53,990 nucleotides of DNA. Origin: Paludibacteraceae bacterium (GTDB lineage Bacteria > Bacteroidota > Bacteroidia > Bacteroidales > Paludibacteraceae). The position numbers were made by a program, and so were the translations under genes. The DNA lies in contig JAFSPA010000002.1 in the NCBI GenBank assembly GCA_017443145.1, positions 1-53,990 on the forward strand, in the 5' to 3' direction. The notes under the pieces are model-generated. The model searched no databases. It was not told the DNA's origin and saw nothing but the letters and a program-made list of their open reading frames with translations. Positions 1 through 6,418 of this stretch are shown in pieces (the first letter of the stretch is position 1; each line of letters begins with the position of its first letter).

Positions 1-58
1 CACTCATTTGTGCTGCAAACATCTGATCAATGACCTCTAAATTAATTTTGTTTTCCAT
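1..58 (-). CDS. Partial hypothetical gene running off the left edge
   Basis: Reading leftward from the ATG at 58-56, the frame stays open to the window edge and encodes MENKINLEVIDQMFAAQMS. The same frame is open upstream to a TGA at 152-154 and has a GTG at 121-119. The extension reads plausibly as protein (CKEWPLAYETNAQNFKK), so the real start may be the GTG. No family is recognised from so few residues. The nearest upstream promoter on this strand is at 461-492, so the mRNA would have a long structured leader. Confidence 0.35.
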   Translation of the reverse strand, partial: MENKINLEVIDQMFAAQMS

Positions 59-159
59 TTTTTTGAAGTTTTGTGCGTTCGTCTCGTATGCGAGTGGCCA
101 CTCTTTGCACGTGCGATTCACACTCAACTCCAGCGGGTTAATAATTTGTTTTCATTCGG

Positions 160-460
160 CTGCCAGCATCTTTGATGCTTCTGGCTGTAGGATAGAGTTC
201 CGTAGCGACATGCCTCATCAGAGGCAGTAGGGTTGCGGATAGAATCCCGTAAAAACAGTGATTCCGCGAAATGGGGAGCGGAGTTAGGTGCCCGAGGGGT
301 CGGGCAGTTTTCGAGGGATTGCTATCCGCCAACCCGTAAATATCGTTGTCGCCGCGGAGGTGTCCCCGCTTATCGGGGAAACCGGCTTCCGCCGGAAGGG
401 GCTTCGGGTTGCCGAGGGGTATACTCGCTCCTACTGGCAGCCGCTTCCGAATTCCGACGA
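160..460 (-). ncRNA. GC-rich, hairpin-dense block directly behind a promoter; candidate ncRNA or structured leader
   Basis: There is no credible ORF here. The block is GC-rich in A+T-rich surroundings and carries many hairpins. The longest pairs 230-248 (GGGTTGCGGATAGAATCCC) with 315-335, about 19 pairs with two bulges. Inside its loop is TGCCCGA-GGGG-TCGGGCA near 291-308. Others are TGCCTC-ATCA-GAGGCA (211-226), AGCATC-TTT-GATGCT (166-180), CCCCG-CTTAT-CGGGG near 365-379 and CCGGC-TTCC-GCCGG near 382-395. A consensus promoter at 461-492 points into it. It could be a free RNA or the leader of the gene at 1-58. None of the tmRNA, RNase P RNA or SRP RNA hallmarks I know is visible. Confidence 0.35.
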
Positions 461-492
461 CAAAAGTATAGCAAAAAAAAGAGACCCACAAA
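461..492 (-). promoter_or_regulatory. Bacteroidetes-type promoter facing the structured block
   Basis: On the minus strand TTTG (492-489) is followed by exactly 20 bases and TACTTTTG (468-461). This matches the Bacteroidetes primary-sigma consensus (TTTG at -33, TAnnTTTG at -7). Transcription would start near 458 and run straight into the hairpin-rich block. Confidence 0.6.
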
Positions 493-556
493 AATGGGCC
501 TCATTTAGGGACGGTTCGGGACTATCTTCGGGACAAATCGTCTGATTTTAGCACAA

Positions 557-568
557 TGTCCCGGGACA
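557..568. repeat. TGTCCCGGGACA palindrome with nearby CGGGAC copies
   Basis: A perfect 12-base palindrome lies just downstream of the gene at 582-986. Further GGGAC words occur at about 511-515, 526-530 and 573-577. It could be a binding site or a degenerate terminator; no T-run follows on either strand, so a terminator role is weak. Confidence 0.4.
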
Positions 569-581
569 CTTTGGGACAGTA

Positions 582-986
582 TTAGTTCGTTGGACGGTTA
601 CGTGATTTCTTGAAATCTTCTGCAGAAAAACTATATTTAGGTGCCGCAAACGGATTAACCAACTCCGCCTTCCTTTCGTCCGTCACATTCGACAAACGGA
701 TATATCCGCATGTATCCAGCTGCATCACCTTACGGCACGCATCCGCCTTGCTCTTCGCTTGCGCTATCGCCTCGCGCAGATTCTTCTCGCACAGTGCCGC
801 ATCGTATCGTTCCGTGCAGAAAAAACTCGTATCTACAGCCTCCACATCCTCGGCTTCCTCTTCGTCACTCGAGGCATGAAACGAACGTCCGTCACTGAAA
901 TGCGCAGACGGATTATCGTGTACGTCAAACGTATCTCCGGCAATAAAGTTGCCATGTATATGGAAATGAATTATAATAGCTGTCAT
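582..986 (-). CDS. Hypothetical protein, 134 aa, soluble
   Basis: Unrecognised. The N-terminus contains IHFHIHGNFIAGD, a pattern I associate with small accessory-region proteins of Bacteroidetes. The middle is acidic (DEEEAEDVEAVD) and the C-terminal half is charged and probably helical, with KNLREAIAQAKSKADACRK. There is no signal peptide or membrane segment. The nearest promoter is at 1233-1264, so its mRNA would carry about 240 bases of leader containing the long palindrome at 990-1215. The ATG at 986 lies beside the outer edge of that palindrome. Function unknown; that it is a real gene is likely but not certain. Confidence 0.5.
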   Translation of the reverse strand: MTAIIIHFHIHGNFIAGDTFDVHDNPSAHFSDGRSFHASSDEEEAEDVEAVDTSFFCTERYDAALCEKNLREAIAQAKSKADACRKVMQLDTCGYIRLSNVTDERKAELVNPFAAPKYSFSAEDFKKSRNRPTN

Positions 987-989
987 GAA

Positions 990-1215
990 ATACTAAAATA
1001 TTTATGGTGGACATAAAAAGCACGGGCAAACAAGACCCATAGACAAGCAAAGTCGACAAACTCCTCAGCAAAGTCCCGTTCACCCGTGCAAAACACGGTA
1101 AACCAGGACATATTCTCTTGCTGATTGTGAAGTTTGTCGACTTTTTTATCTATGAAGCTATATGCCTGTTTGCACTATGTGCTTTTTTCGTATGTCCTCC
1201 CATTTATAGTCTAAG
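990..1215. repeat. Long imperfect palindrome (about 220 bp), foldback element or structured leader
   Basis: Nested inverted repeats share one centre near 1095. The core is AAAGTCGACAAACT (1049-1062) against AGTTTGTCGACTTT (1131-1144), 14 of 14. Outside it AAAAGCAC (1016-1023) pairs with GTGCTTTT (1179-1186), and GGACAT (near 1009-1014) with ATGTCC (near 1191-1196). Inside it CAGCAA (near 1066) pairs with TTGCTG (near 1118), and CCGTG-CAAAA-CACGG forms the tip. It lies between the promoter at 1233-1264 and the gene starting at 986. A miniature inverted-repeat element is the alternative; I see no target-site duplication. Confidence 0.7.
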
Positions 1216-1232
1216 AGCTGACTAATTCGCTG

Positions 1233-1264
1233 CAAAATTACAACAATTTTTGGATCTATGCAAA
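1233..1264 (-). promoter_or_regulatory. Bacteroidetes-type promoter for the gene at 582-986
   Basis: TTTG (1264-1261, within TTTGCATA), 20 bases, then TAATTTTG (1240-1233) on the minus strand. Transcription would pass through the long palindrome before reaching the ATG at 986. The promoter abuts the stop codon of the orphan tail at 1266-1322. Confidence 0.65.
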
Positions 1265-1265
1265 T

Positions 1266-1322
1266 TTATTTTACCTCTTTGCCTGTCACGTTGTATGTTT
1301 TCCCGTCGCGCAGAATAAGGAG
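1266..1322 (-). pseudogene. Orphan C-terminal secretion tail (18 codons) directly after the Fic stop codon
   Basis: Starting at the base after the TAA of the RhuM/Fic gene, and in the same frame, the minus strand reads LLILRDGKTYNVTGKEVK then TAA. This matches the last residues of secreted proteins in this window, such as the one at 14284-15708 ([18 protein letters not shown]) and the one at 37355-39043 (NGQILIVKDGELYNLLG). No secreted protein precedes it, so it appears to be the 3' remnant of a lost cargo gene. A cytoplasmic Fic protein would not be expected to need such a tail. Confidence 0.7.
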
Positions 1323-2321
1323 TTAGTTCTTTTGGTTGATTAGGTTCACGACCACTTTAACCATGGTGTCTTTCTCCTCCGTTCGGCTTTCGGCAATCAT
1401 AAGTGTCAAGGCTACAAGTGTATTGTCTGCTATGCGCTTTGTGCCGTCCTCGCGATAGAGAATGCCATTATTGTTGAGGAACCACAAGAACAATGTCGCC
1501 GCGATACGTTTGTTACCATCGGAGAAAGAATGGTTCTTCGTGACGAGATACAGCAACATGGCAGCCTTTTCCTCTACACTTGGATAGAGATATTTTCCAC
1601 CAAAGGTTTGATATATCTGGCCTATACTACTCTTGAATGAGTCATCCTTTTCGTTGCCGAACAAGGTGCTCCCACCGAACTTCTCGCGCAAGGCGTTAAT
1701 AGTTTGTATGGCATTATCGTAGGTAGCTCGGAAGCGCTCTTCCGGTGTAGTCTCGGCTACTGCTAGACGTTCGTAATCATAGTTGTCCAGCGTATCAAGC
1801 GCGTACGTATAATCTACTACGACGTCAAAGACAGCCTGTGTCTCGTCCGTGCTCTCGATAGCCTTGCTCTGCACAGCACTTCCGACGATTTGAACCAATT
1901 GTCGCAGGTCGGAAAGCTGTTCTCGACGCAGTTTTTCGTTAACGGCAAAACCTTTAAGCAAGTAATCCTTAAGGACTTTGTTGGCCCACTTTCTGAATTG
2001 AACACCTCTTTTACTTTTAACTCGAAAGCCAACCGAAGTGACCATTTCTAGGTTATAACACATCACCTCATTGGTTTGAGTTTTGTCTTTCATAGCACCA
2101 TGACGAGTGGTGGACGCAAATTTTGCGCCTACCAGTTCATCTGCTAATTCTTCCCTTAAAGCATTATTGATATGCTTGCGAATTGTTTTAACATCGCGAT
2201 CAAATAATTCTGCCATTTGTCCCGCACTCAGCCATACCGTTTCCTGTTCCATACGAACATCGAGTTGCACGGAGTTATCTGCGTCGCGATAGATAATAAT
2301 ATTTCCTCTGTTTTCGTCCAT
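1323..2321 (-). CDS. RhuM-family / Fic (Doc-like) protein
   Basis: 332 aa. The N-terminal part (about 1-130) matches the RhuM virulence-protein family: IIIYRDADNSVQLDVRMEQE, then VWLSAGQMAELFDRDVKTI. The C-terminal part is a Fic fold with HSFSDGNKR at residues 264-272. The Lys in GNKR, where AMP-transferring Fic proteins have Gly (GNGR), is as in Doc toxins, which phosphorylate EF-Tu; which chemistry this protein performs is open. It is a soluble protein of a family common in bacterial accessory regions. It has its own promoter at 2346-2377 and a BRO-type gene upstream. No small antitoxin gene is visible beside it. Its stop abuts the orphan tail at 1266-1322. Confidence 0.88.
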   Translation of the reverse strand: MDENRGNIIIYRDADNSVQLDVRMEQETVWLSAGQMAELFDRDVKTIRKHINNALREELADELVGAKFASTTRHGAMKDKTQTNEVMCYNLEMVTSVGFRVKSKRGVQFRKWANKVLKDYLLKGFAVNEKLRREQLSDLRQLVQIVGSAVQSKAIESTDETQAVFDVVVDYTYALDTLDNYDYERLAVAETTPEERFRATYDNAIQTINALREKFGGSTLFGNEKDDSFKSSIGQIYQTFGGKYLYPSVEEKAAMLLYLVTKNHSFSDGNKRIAATLFLWFLNNNGILYREDGTKRIADNTLVALTLMIAESRTEEKDTMVKVVVNLINQKN

Positions 2322-2345
2322 TATTGGTTCTTATCAATTTCGCTG

Positions 2346-2377
2346 CAAATATACGACAAAAATTGCATATACACAAA
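2346..2377 (-). promoter_or_regulatory. Promoter of the RhuM/Fic gene
   Basis: TTTG (2377-2374, within TTTGTGTA), 20 bases, then TATATTTG (2353-2346) on the minus strand. The predicted transcription start is about 20 bases before the ATG at 2321. Confidence 0.7.
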
Positions 2378-2454
2378 TTTTATCTGATTTTTTAGCCAAA
2401 ATGATTGTTAATTATTGCTTTTTGACGCGAATAGGACGTTAATGCTTGCATAGA

Positions 2455-2619
2455 ACGAAATGTTTGCGCCTAAAAGCGGAGGCACGTAGTGCCGGCTAAA
2501 AAATGGAGCGTTATGTATATCCGGCAGGGCACGAACGTACATTCGGGGGCGGAGCGTCCTTCCGCTTTCGGAAGGAGCGGCATCCGCCTAGGATGGTTAT
2601 TATATTGCAAGGCGGCGTC
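2455..2619. other. GC-rich palindromic block without a gene
   Basis: This is most of the 349-base gap between the BRO and RhuM/Fic genes. It is much more GC-rich than its flanks and rich in hairpins: CCTTCCG-CTTT-CGGAAGG (near 2559-2576), GGCAC-GTA-GTGCC (near 2481-2493) and related GGCGG/CCGCC words. GGCGGAGCGTCC near 2549 is nearly repeated as GGCGGCGTCC at 2611-2620. A weak promoter at 2620-2651 points into it. It could be a small structured RNA or a decayed palindromic repeat. Confidence 0.4.
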
Positions 2620-2651
2620 CGAAATTACTGCTTTTATTTGAATTATGCAAA
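2620..2651 (-). promoter_or_regulatory. Weak or decayed promoter facing the GC-rich block
   Basis: TTTG (2651-2648, within TTTGCATA), 20 bases, then TAATTTCG (2627-2620) on the minus strand. One base departs from TAnnTTTG. Spacing and flanking GCAG are as in the strong promoters of this window. Confidence 0.4.
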
Positions 2652-2670
2652 TTTTCTTGTTTTATACGCG

Positions 2671-3546
2671 TTACAAATCGGTTAATTCGTCCAGTTCGTC
2701 CTTCTCTTTAGGTAATGGCAGTTCGTCAGGTGGGTTTATGAAATGGGCTGCGCGTTTGGAAGATATGACACTACGACCAATGCGCTGTTCAAGATTCTGA
2801 CGAGCCGCGTCAGCCACCTCGCCACCTTCTTGTGCTACAGATGCTGTTTCTATATAGCCCTGTGGATTGCGTTCCTGCGAAATCTCCGTTGCAGCAGCCT
2901 CAGCCAAGCCGTTTAACATTAATTCCACATTGGTCATGTTATCACGCAAGCTCTCTTTGCGCAAGCCTTTCAGTTTCTTGTACTCGCGCGTATTGAGGCC
3001 GGACCATGCGCGATACATAATGTCCGTCAATGAAGCATACTCCTGCTCCATTTCGACGCCACTTCGTTTCCACTCGTCCGTTAACCCTTTGCGAATCTCA
3101 ATGGTTTTAATGCGCTGGTTAATCCATGTTTCTGAATAGCCTAATCGGCGATAGTCCTTGATTGCCTGTTCAATGCTACGTTCGGGGTCTTGCAATTGAT
3201 TCAAACGTTCCTGTCCAACCTGTGCAAGCCACAATTTGAGGGGCTCTGCTTTCTTCGATGGAATAGATTGAATAAGGCGCAGAACTTGCTCTGTATCAGC
3301 CACATCGGTCAAGCGCTGTTTGCCATCTGGAGCAGTTAATTTCAACTGTACGATTTTTTCGTACACTTCACTTCCTTCTGCGGATAGTTTACGTTTTAAA
3401 TCACTCCAATAGCGTCGTGGTATTGCGCTATCGGTTAACGCCTGTATCACATCCACAACGGAGAAAAAATACTTTTCTTTTTCGTCATCCCAAACGACAC
3501 GAATCTGTTTCGCATCAAATAATTTTATGATTTCTTCTTGCGCCAT
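2671..3546 (-). CDS. BRO-N domain antirepressor-like protein
   Basis: 291 aa. The N-terminus (IIKLFDAKQIRVVWDDEKEK, then YFFSVVDVIQALTDSAIPRR) is a BRO-N domain, the DNA-binding module of phage antirepressors and DinD-like proteins. PSKKAEPLKLWLAQVG, at about residues 94-110, is typical of the Bacteroidetes version. The rest is helical and charged, ending in an acidic tail. It is soluble, with no signal peptide. Its own promoter is at 3571-3602. Phage origin is suggested by the family, but no other phage gene is nearby. Together with the RhuM/Fic gene it forms an accessory pair flanked by two similar orphan tails. Confidence 0.85.
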   Translation of the reverse strand: MAQEEIIKLFDAKQIRVVWDDEKEKYFFSVVDVIQALTDSAIPRRYWSDLKRKLSAEGSEVYEKIVQLKLTAPDGKQRLTDVADTEQVLRLIQSIPSKKAEPLKLWLAQVGQERLNQLQDPERSIEQAIKDYRRLGYSETWINQRIKTIEIRKGLTDEWKRSGVEMEQEYASLTDIMYRAWSGLNTREYKKLKGLRKESLRDNMTNVELMLNGLAEAAATEISQERNPQGYIETASVAQEGGEVADAARQNLEQRIGRSVISSKRAAHFINPPDELPLPKEKDELDELTDL

Positions 3547-3570
3547 ATGTAGAATCCTTCAATTCCGCTG

Positions 3571-3602
3571 CAAAATTACTGCTTTTATTTGAATTGTGCA
3601 AA
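3571..3602 (-). promoter_or_regulatory. Promoter of the BRO-type gene
   Basis: TTTG (3602-3599, within TTTGCACA), 20 bases, then TAATTTTG (3578-3571) on the minus strand. It lies immediately after the stop codon of the orphan tail at 3604-3675. Confidence 0.7.
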
Positions 3603-3603
3603 T

Positions 3604-3675
3604 TTATTTCACCTCTTTGCCTGTCACGTCATATATTTTGCCGTTGTGCTCAAGGAAGAGTTGACCGTTGCTTAT
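3604..3675 (-). pseudogene. Orphan C-terminal secretion tail behind the lipoprotein gene
   Basis: The minus strand reads ISNGQLFLEHNGKIYDV, then TGKEVK and TAA. It begins eight bases after the stop of the lipoprotein gene at 3684-4400, in a different frame. The last six residues and the following promoter region closely match the orphan tail at 1266-1322, so the two form an imperfect direct repeat on either side of the RhuM/Fic and BRO genes. It looks like the end of a lost secreted-protein gene. Confidence 0.65.
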
Positions 3676-3683
3676 TCATACCT

Positions 3684-4400
3684 TCATTCAAAAATATTTT
3701 TGTAAACTTTCTGAAAATCGCCATTAGTGGTTATATCCATAAGGCGTTGCACATAGATTTCGTGCAAACTATCTTGCTGGTGAACATATGTAAAATAGCT
3801 GTCTTTTTCAAAATCCTTAATATCTTCCTTGTTCATATATCCGCGACCATAGACCACTGGAATACCATATAAAAAGAAGTATTCTTCAGTCCCGCTTTTT
3901 ACATCTTTATTGATAGATAAAAGTGTATCTATGCTCCTTCTCCTAACACTTCCTACCTCCACGATATAATCATGGAATGGAACAATCTCTTCCGGCATAG
4001 GCCACGTCTGAGTCCAATGCGTCATACTCTCCCATTTGTCAGGAAGCAAGACGTTAGTCGACGGATAGATAAAACTGTTGCCCCATTTCCAATCGGCTAT
4101 CCAGTATCCGTTTGGCAGTTTTGTTGCCCAAGGATTTGTTCCAACGATAAGCTCTTCAACTACTGGAGGTGTTGCTCCTCGCATTCTCACGGGGTTATAA
4201 ATATTTTCCGCAATAATCTGTTCGCGATACTTGTCGTCTGTGAACTTAACAAGGAATAGGAACACTTCCTGCTCCGGTTCGCTTGTAGGAACTTCCGTAT
4301 TATTATTTTCGTTCGGAGTCACTTCGCTTGGGTTGTCATTACAACCATAAAAGATTGCGACAATGCAAACAAGCATGATACTTAAAAATCTTGTTTTCAT
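3684..4400 (-). CDS. Hypothetical lipoprotein, 238 aa
   Basis: A signal peptide ends in a lipobox with the lipidated Cys at residue 20 (AIFYGC), followed by a polar Asn/Glu/Pro-rich linker to about residue 45. The mature part is aromatic-rich (WIADWKWGNSF, WESMTHWTQTWPMPEE) and probably globular. I recognise no family. It likely sits at the cell envelope. The start is supported by an unusually clear Shine-Dalgarno sequence 8 bases upstream. A weak promoter lies at 4448-4479, within the end of the preceding gene. Confidence 0.75.
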   Translation of the reverse strand: MKTRFLSIMLVCIVAIFYGCNDNPSEVTPNENNNTEVPTSEPEQEVFLFLVKFTDDKYREQIIAENIYNPVRMRGATPPVVEELIVGTNPWATKLPNGYWIADWKWGNSFIYPSTNVLLPDKWESMTHWTQTWPMPEEIVPFHDYIVEVGSVRRRSIDTLLSINKDVKSGTEEYFFLYGIPVVYGRGYMNKEDIKDFEKDSYFTYVHQQDSLHEIYVQRLMDITTNGDFQKVYKNIFE

Positions 4401-4408
4401 ATTTCTGT

Positions 4409-4414
4409 CCTCCT
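4409..4414 (-). promoter_or_regulatory. Strong Shine-Dalgarno (AGGAGG) of the lipoprotein gene
   Basis: On the minus strand the start region reads AGGAGGACAGAAATATG, a full AGGAGG with 8-base spacing. Most starts in this window have A-rich leaders and no such site, as is usual in Bacteroidetes, so this one stands out and fixes the start at 4400. Confidence 0.6.
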
Positions 4415-4447
4415 GTTATATTAAATTATTATTTTGAATTGACCGTG

Positions 4448-4479
4448 CAAAGATACCACTATCTTTTGCGAATTAAATT
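4448..4479 (-). promoter_or_regulatory. Possible promoter of the lipoprotein gene
   Basis: TATCTTTG (4455-4448) is a good -7 element on the minus strand. The -33 position has only TTTA. The site overlaps the end of the thioredoxin-like gene. Confidence 0.4.
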
Positions 4480-5133
4480 AAGCATGATTTGCTTTTCTTT
4501 TTCAGTAATGGATGGTCCTCCAACATCTTCCCTTTCGTATATTGATGGGTGCATGGCATCATAGATGACACCTCTATTTACATGGTATAATAATATGCGA
4601 GGGTACCATATACCTTCAAAGTCAGGTACACATTTCTCCAAATAACAGTAGTATTTGTTACAATCGCCCTTACGATGATGTCCATATGTTATAAACAAAG
4701 ATTTTCGTTCTGATTGCGGTTTACTATAACGGTATTTCTCCTCGTATAAACTATCGGACAGAATTATCATTGGTGGAACAAATTGAGTTATGTTGCAAAT
4801 GTTATTGATAGCTCTATGCACTAATTTCTCATCTGCGGCACGTTCAACAATCATAATGGAGTATGGTATCTTCTCTTGTTTTACAAATGACATAAACTCA
4901 GGCAATATATCGCTACATCCAGGGCAAAATCCTTGATAGAGATACATCATATGGAAAGTATCACCCTTGGCTTGTATATAATCCATTATCTGAGCGCTAT
5001 CCAATTGCGGAATAGTATCTGTAGAGTTAGGATATGTGTAATATATTTGCTCCAAATTACAAGTTCTCTTCGCCATGCAGGAACTACAACTCAAAAAGAA
5101 AATAACGACCAATATGGAAACATATCTAGACAT
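4459..5133 (-). CDS. Thioredoxin-fold lipoprotein with a CPGC motif
   Basis: 224 aa. The signal peptide has Cys residues at 16 and 19 (FLSCSSC), so it is probably lipidated. GFCPGCSDILPEF places a CxxC pair at residues 70 and 73 after a YLY strand, the expected position for a TlpA/thioredoxin-like active site. The rest fits the fold poorly and has extra cysteines. A periplasmic thiol-disulfide or redox-sensing role is inferred only from the motif. The promoter is at 5175-5206, overlapping the end of the gene at 5220-6329. The leader is about 38 bases. Confidence 0.7.
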   Translation of the reverse strand: MSRYVSILVVIFFLSCSSCMAKRTCNLEQIYYTYPNSTDTIPQLDSAQIMDYIQAKGDTFHMMYLYQGFCPGCSDILPEFMSFVKQEKIPYSIMIVERAADEKLVHRAINNICNITQFVPPMIILSDSLYEEKYRYSKPQSERKSLFITYGHHRKGDCNKYYCYLEKCVPDFEGIWYPRILLYHVNRGVIYDAMHPSIYEREDVGGPSITEKEKQIMLNLIRKR

Positions 5134-5174
5134 TTTTCACCACATAAATAACATTATTATTCATAAATCCGCTG

Positions 5175-5206
5175 CAAAGGTACTGCTTTTTAATGACATA
5201 TGCAAA
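5175..5206 (-). promoter_or_regulatory. Promoter of the thioredoxin-like gene
   Basis: TTTG (5206-5203, within TTTGCATATG), 20 bases, then TACCTTTG (5182-5175) on the minus strand, embedded in the GCAGTACCTTTGCAGCG block shared by several promoters here. Confidence 0.75.
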
Positions 5207-5219
5207 TTTTAATTGAGAT

Positions 5220-6329
5220 TTAATATCCTTGGCATATCATTTGAAAGCATAAAGCATTATCTTCTTCAGAATAAGTGCATATCTGTTGAGGGATATACAA
5301 TGTCAATGTTTCATCATAAATAAATTGCTCTTGTATATAGAAGTCATATCCCCTTAAATCCAGATACCATGGATTGTCATTGACATATACTTTATGCAAA
5401 GAATTTTCATAATCCACAAAAATCCAAGCTGTATGATATGGATCCCATTCTTCATATTGAGTCCACTGTATATTGTCTATATTTCGTATGACCTTCAACC
5501 TGCAGAATTTATTGTATCTATCATCACATTGCCGATGTGGAAGCCTTTTTCCATACTCAATAGAGAAACGGATACCTACTCCACAATTATAATACTGGTG
5601 TAGTTCGGATTCTATGTCCTCAGCATTTGTACTACTAAACCCAACAAAACTGATTGCATAGCGTAATAATAAATCAGAATAGGACTGATTACCCTTGGAA
5701 AAATGATGCCAATTCACGATTTCATCGCGGAAAGATAACACAATCGTTAAATGTTGATTCGCAAAGTCTTCATCTATCGGTATGTGTTGTTCGTTAACTG
5801 TACCATTAGATATTACATAGGCTGTAGTATATATATCTGCACTATCGTCTACGATATCCAAAGCTTCACGATATAGGGCATTTACAATGTATATATCATC
5901 TACGCCATCGTAAGATTGCAAAATTTCAGAACTGTTGGGGATATATAGATTTAGCCGCAAGTAGTTGTCAGCACACACACCACATATTAATTCAGCCAAT
6001 TCATGAGAATCTTCCATTAACAAGCGGCCCTGTTCTGTTAAAGCGTCATCTGTATCAGCGCTAAAGACAACATCAAAATACGGGGAAGATGAGATTGTGT
6101 CAACATAATTTTGTAGACCACTCATGAACGCCTGGTCTGTACAAGCATTGGCAATATAGTATGCTATCTCATCTTGTATTTCATGGCTCATCGTAAATTG
6201 AAAGCTAGGAGGTAGTGCAACATTCTTGAGGGAAGGTTTGTTGCTACTGGAAGTGTCTAATAAATCGCTTGTCGTACATGATACAAGGCCCAATAATAAA
6301 ATGCTCAAGAATACAATCTTTGTTTTCAT
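5220..6329 (-). CDS. Hypothetical lipoprotein, 369 aa
   Basis: The signal peptide ends in LVSC with Cys 18 as the lipidation site, followed by a Ser/Thr-rich linker. The mature protein is acidic, rich in Tyr and Ile, and contains several cysteines. I recognise no domain. Lipid-anchored envelope location is inferred. No promoter of consensus quality lies upstream: 6330-6364 is only A+T-rich. It therefore probably belongs to the same leftward transcript as the genes upstream. Confidence 0.72.
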   Translation of the reverse strand: MKTKIVFLSILLLGLVSCTTSDLLDTSSSNKPSLKNVALPPSFQFTMSHEIQDEIAYYIANACTDQAFMSGLQNYVDTISSSPYFDVVFSADTDDALTEQGRLLMEDSHELAELICGVCADNYLRLNLYIPNSSEILQSYDGVDDIYIVNALYREALDIVDDSADIYTTAYVISNGTVNEQHIPIDEDFANQHLTIVLSFRDEIVNWHHFSKGNQSYSDLLLRYAISFVGFSSTNAEDIESELHQYYNCGVGIRFSIEYGKRLPHRQCDDRYNKFCRLKVIRNIDNIQWTQYEEWDPYHTAWIFVDYENSLHKVYVNDNPWYLDLRGYDFYIQEQFIYDETLTLYIPQQICTYSEEDNALCFQMICQGY

Positions 6330-6364
6330 AACGATACAATTTTATTAATATTTAACAATTCTAA

Positions 6365-6418
6365 TTATTGCACCATAAATTGTCCCGTCAAAGCACCGCC
6401 GGCGGTAGGGATTACACG
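6365..6418 (-). pseudogene. Orphan C-terminal tail, in frame after the TAG of the broken membrane-protein gene
   Basis: Immediately after the TAG at 6421-6419 and in the same frame, the minus strand reads RVIPTAGGALTGQFMVQ then TAA. This closely matches the end of the small secreted protein at 11974-12369 (IQTAYGALTGQFLVP). It is a different tail type from those at 1266 and 3604. It is most simply the 3' remnant of a lost paralogue of that gene. Confidence 0.65.

Noticed and set aside
195..226. CTGATGAG resembling a hammerhead ribozyme core
   Set aside because: No CGAAAC partner and no correctly placed stems follow; the word sits in a simple TGCCTC/GAGGCA hairpin.
138..491. A 117-codon frame on the minus strand across the left structured block
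   Set aside because: Its translation is low-complexity and Pro/Arg-rich, it follows hairpin DNA, and it crosses stems that favour an RNA interpretation.
990..1215. Calling the palindrome a transposon-type element outright
   Set aside because: No target-site duplication and no second copy in the window; kept only as an alternative.
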